Shown one piece after another: positions 61,447 to 64,000 of a DNA stretch of 64,000 bases. The notes beneath the pieces were generated by a model. That model was not told the origin of the DNA. It saw only the letters and a program-made list of their open reading frames with translations, and made no database searches. Both the position numbers and the translations under genes were made by a program. The stretch lies in the NCBI RefSeq assembly GCF_042263505.1, contig NZ_JBHKFI010000019.1:26725-90724 (forward strand), given 5' to 3'. This DNA is from Bacillus_BE sp042263505 (GTDB lineage Bacteria; Bacillota; Bacilli; Bacillales; Cytobacillaceae). Numbering within the stretch: the stretch's first letter is position 1; each line of letters starts with the position of its first letter.

Positions 61447-62646
61447 TTATTTAGCAACTTCACCTACGAATTCAGCTGGATATTTTGCTTCTTTAAATTG
61501 ATATATAAATACTTTTGCAAATTCATTATCGCCTTTATCATCAAAAGTGATTTTTGTTAGAGCACCTTGATAGTCGTTTACACTACGAACAGCTTCTGCC
61601 AATTGTTGACGCGTAGGCTTTTTATTATCGTTCGCCTTGATTGCATCCTCCAATCCTTTTAGGACTGCACCCATTGAGTCATAGCCATAAACGGAATAGG
61701 ATTCTGGATCTTTATTAAAGGATTTTTTGTAATTTTCAATAAATTTTTTCCCTGAATCACTCTTTGTAGAATCCCCTGCAACAGATGTGATATAAGTATT
61801 TTTCACAGAATCTCCTGCAATTTCAACAAGAGTGGAGGAATCCATCCCATCTCCACCCATGAAAGGAATATTGATTCCTTTATCACGAGCTTGCTTAATT
61901 AGAAGACCACCTTCAGCATATAAGCCACCGAAATAAACTAAGTCAGGCTTTTTTGAGAGAATTTGGTTAAGAACTCCGTTAAAATCTTTTTCACCGACTG
62001 TAATTCCTTCGAATCCAAGAACTTTTGCTCCAGCCTTCTCTGCACCTTCTTTAAAAGCATTCGCAAGACCAGTGCCATACGCCGTCTTATCTTGAACAAT
62101 AAAAATCTTCTTTGCCCCAATTGTATTAACGGCATAATCAGCTCCAGAAGGACCCTGAGAATCATCGCGAGCCACGATACGGTTGACTGTTTTTAAACCT
62201 CGATCGGTTACTTCAGTTGCCGTATTCGCTGGAGATACCATTGGAATACTATATTTCTCATATACCTCTGAAGAAGGAATGGCAACACCAGAATTATAAT
62301 GTCCGATGACAGCAAGGATGTCTTTATCAGATGCAATTAATTGGGCATTGGCGACCCCTTTTTTCGGATCCCCTTGATCATCATAAGGGACAAGCTGTAG
62401 TTCAAAGCCTAAGTCTTTAAATTTGTCCTTTTGCTCATCCAACGCTAACTGAGCGCCAAGCTTGATTGCCTCTCCAACCGTTGCACTTCCACCTGAAAGT
62501 GGACTTTGTGTTGCAACTTTAATTACTTTTGACCCATCTGTCTTCGACTCGGTGCTGCTAGTTTCGGATTTTTCACCACAACCAGCCAATAAACCTAAAG
62601 CTAAACCACTAGCCATAAGCAATGAAAAAGATTTTTTAAACTTCAT
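61447..62646 (-). CDS. livJ: branched-chain amino acid ABC transporter substrate-binding lipoprotein
   Basis: 399 aa with a lipoprotein signal (KKSFSLLMASGLALGLLAGC, Cys at residue 23) and a periplasmic-binding-protein type 1 fold (VATQSPLSGGSATVGEAIKL, VIGHYNSGVAIPSSEVY). It binds Leu/Ile/Val or related amino acids and is first in the operon. RBS AGGGAGGG. Confidence 0.92.
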   Translation of the reverse strand: MKFKKSFSLLMASGLALGLLAGCGEKSETSSTESKTDGSKVIKVATQSPLSGGSATVGEAIKLGAQLALDEQKDKFKDLGFELQLVPYDDQGDPKKGVANAQLIASDKDILAVIGHYNSGVAIPSSEVYEKYSIPMVSPANTATEVTDRGLKTVNRIVARDDSQGPSGADYAVNTIGAKKIFIVQDKTAYGTGLANAFKEGAEKAGAKVLGFEGITVGEKDFNGVLNQILSKKPDLVYFGGLYAEGGLLIKQARDKGINIPFMGGDGMDSSTLVEIAGDSVKNTYITSVAGDSTKSDSGKKFIENYKKSFNKDPESYSVYGYDSMGAVLKGLEDAIKANDNKKPTRQQLAEAVRSVNDYQGALTKITFDDKGDNEFAKVFIYQFKEAKYPAEFVGEVAK

Positions 62647-63186
62647 TTTAACCCTCCCTATTTCTCAAATTAAACAGTCACACAAAGTCTCCTTATGTAT
62701 TGTTTTGCTATAGGAGAAAAGTAGTATAACTACTAATAATAGTACCAATCTTCTAAATATTTTGTCAATAATTATGTGAGAAAATCTTACATATTTTCCA
62801 TAGATTTATCCTAATACCATATTATATTAAAAAAGCCTTGTATTAGTACTTTTATTCAACCTGAAAAATAAGAATGATTGTTCTTGAGAAACTATATTTG
62901 GAAGATTATTTAACATTGTTGCTCTTGATTCATAGCGAGTAAAAAATACATCACTCACCAAGAATAAGTAGAAGCATCATTTTGGTATTTGTTCTCTTTT
63001 AGTCATTTTTCTCCCCCGCCTTCCGAGTAAAACCAAACTTATTGTAGACAATATTTATTATCAATTGTGAACTAATTTTTTAATATAAAGGAAAATAAGT
63101 TGCCTAGATGAATTTTACTGGCATACTTTTAAACTTACACATATAATTGCATGATTTCGGAAAAATAGGGAGTATATAGGAGGAAT
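62647..63186. other. divergent intergenic region upstream of the liv operon and the DUF421 gene
   Basis: It holds the liv promoter (next entry). The remaining 400 nt are AT-rich, with no ORF or riboswitch recognised. AGGAGG at 63179-63184 is the RBS of the DUF421 gene. Confidence 0.5.
62739..62768 (-). promoter_or_regulatory. sigma-A type promoter of the liv operon
   Basis: TTGACA (62763-62768), an 18-nt spacer and TACTAT (62739-62744) on the minus strand, giving a leader of roughly 85 nt. Confidence 0.65.
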
Positions 63187-63864
63187 ATGATGAACTACTT
63201 AAATATCTTTGTTGATCTAGTCATTGGTTATTTCGCCCTATTTATAGCCGTAAAATTTCTTGGGAAGACACAAATTAATCAAATTACTCCTTTTGATTTT
63301 ATCTCCGCACTTGTCTTAGGTGACCTTGTTGGAAATGCAATCTTTGATAGACATGTTGGTCCCTGGAAGATTATTTTCGCGATTGTCGTTTGGGCCCTAT
63401 TAATATTTTTTACTGAAATTGCTACACAGAAGTCAAGAACCTTACGACTTTTATTTGAAGGCAAAGCCTCCATTATTATTGAAAAAGGAAAAATTAATTG
63501 GAAGGAAATGAAAAAAAACCGACTTGATATTGACCAATTAAAGCAATTGCTCAGATCCAAAGATGTCTTCTCGCTTCGTGAGGTGGAATATGCCATTTTT
63601 GAAAATAATGGAGGTATTAGTGTTCTTCGAAAACCTGAATCGGAATATCATACGCTTCAGGATTTTAAAACGAAAGGTGAAGAAAAAGTGATTCCTCTTA
63701 CCATCATTAGTGACGGGGATATTTTATACAAAAACTTAAAAGAAGCTGGGTTAAATGAAGAATGGCTTTATAAAGAATTGCTAGCAAATGGTGTCAGTGG
63801 TCCTAAGGAAATTTGCTATGCAGAATGGCAACCAGGAAAATCCATTTATTTTCAGCAATACTAG
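63187..63864 (+). CDS. DUF421 family membrane protein (YetF-like)
   Basis: 225 aa. Three N-terminal helices followed by two tandem soluble repeats of the DUF421 domain (ITPFDFISALVLGDLVGNAI, GKASIIIEKGKINWKEMKKN, LKQLLRSKDVFSLREVEYAI). Spore-former paralogues include YetF, YdfR and YrbG. The function is unknown. RBS AGGAGG 2-3 nt before the first ATG; the second ATG is a possible alternative. Confidence 0.85.
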   Translation: MMNYLNIFVDLVIGYFALFIAVKFLGKTQINQITPFDFISALVLGDLVGNAIFDRHVGPWKIIFAIVVWALLIFFTEIATQKSRTLRLLFEGKASIIIEKGKINWKEMKKNRLDIDQLKQLLRSKDVFSLREVEYAIFENNGGISVLRKPESEYHTLQDFKTKGEEKVIPLTIISDGDILYKNLKEAGLNEEWLYKELLANGVSGPKEICYAEWQPGKSIYFQQY

Positions 63865-63921
63865 CTTATTTAATGATGACGTAAAATAGTTTGTGTAAGA
63901 AAAATCATAGACAAAAAAAAG

Positions 63922-63975
63922 AAGACAAAGTACTCTCGGTTTGTCCAGAACCTTAATGAGAGGAGACTTTGTCTT
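63922..63975 (+). other. large hairpin immediately before the last start codon
   Basis: AAGACAAAGT (63922-63931) pairs with ACTTTGTCTT (63966-63975), with inner CTCTC/GAGAG pairs. The 3' arm and inner stem cover the GAGAGGAG ribosome binding site, so translation would be blocked in longer transcripts, a feature seen at insertion sequence ends. Confidence 0.6.
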
Positions 63976-64000
63976 ATGTCTAACACTAATATACCTCAAT
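63976..64000 (+). CDS. 5' end of a gene cut by the window edge (possibly a transposase)
   Basis: ATG at 63976 with GAGAGGAG about 7 nt upstream reads MSNTNIPQ before the window ends. The hairpin over its RBS suggests a mobile element gene; the family cannot be told from eight residues. Confidence 0.4.

Noticed and set aside
63781..63999. 72-aa minus-strand ORF at the window end
   Set aside because: It is antisense to the DUF421 gene end and to the hairpin at 63922-63975, with no RBS.

Overview
The window is low-G+C DNA with Bacillaceae hallmarks: strong AAGGAGG-type ribosome binding sites, frequent TTG/GTG starts, intrinsic terminators, small spore-former families (YvrJ, DUF2922, DUF1659), a sporulation-type sulfolactate operon, Amj lipid II flippase and SbcCD. 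A Bacillus/Neobacillus/Peribacillus-like endospore former is the best guess; the genus cannot be fixed from the sequence. No rRNA, tRNA or CRISPR array was seen.

Layout. 1-3.7 kb: a MazG-like pyrophosphohydrolase, small orphans, a SAM-I riboswitch with terminator ahead of a frameshifted orphan gene, a Usp protein, and a divergent Lrp regulator/isochorismatase-fold pair. 3.7-15.2 kb: a reductive pyrimidine catabolism block on the minus strand (ABC uptake system of the NMT1/THI5 type, PucR-type regulator, preT, preA, dihydropyrimidinase, a 74-aa orphan, M20 amidohydrolase). 15.2-22.1 kb: an accessory zone with a decayed IS1595-type element (terminal repeats, 8-bp target duplication and a surviving empty-site paralogue), a duplicated GNAT gene, an ABC exporter whose regulator is a degenerate ABC ATPase fused to a LytTR domain, and a kinase gene with two nonsense codons. 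22.2-29.6 kb: envelope and membrane genes (Amj, BcrC-like PAP2, split ThrE exporter, PadR/HAAS pair), a hairpin-rich noncoding block and a tiny Cys-rich ORF. 30-38 kb: sbcDC, a cold-shock gene, small spore-former proteins, a TudS/DUF523 protein and a PLP aminotransferase. 38.5-47 kb: a SERCA-type Ca2+ ATPase, a probable structured noncoding RNA of about 880 nt, a YitT membrane protein and a sulfate activation/3-sulfolactate operon. 47-57.5 kb: an MFS exporter, gadB, a ProX deacylase, a PadR plus three DUF1048 cassette, split chromate transporters, a frameshifted gamma-glutamyltransferase and a pucG relic. 57.5-62.7 kb: a complete branched-chain amino acid ABC operon. The window ends with a DUF421 protein and what looks like the first codons of another mobile element gene.

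How the parts work together. The pyrimidine block would import a pyrimidine-like compound, reduce it (PreTA), open the ring (dihydropyrimidinase) and release beta-alanine, CO2 and ammonia (M20 enzyme), with PucR as the likely switch. The sulfate operon would activate and reduce sulfate to sulfite and condense it with PEP into phosphosulfolactate; the dephosphorylation slot that ComB fills in B. subtilis is occupied here by a histidine-phosphatase-fold protein. The most unusual object is the region 41358-42235: its ends form an uninterrupted 25-bp helix only when read as minus-strand RNA, and it is framed by an extended -10 promoter and an intrinsic terminator in the same orientation.
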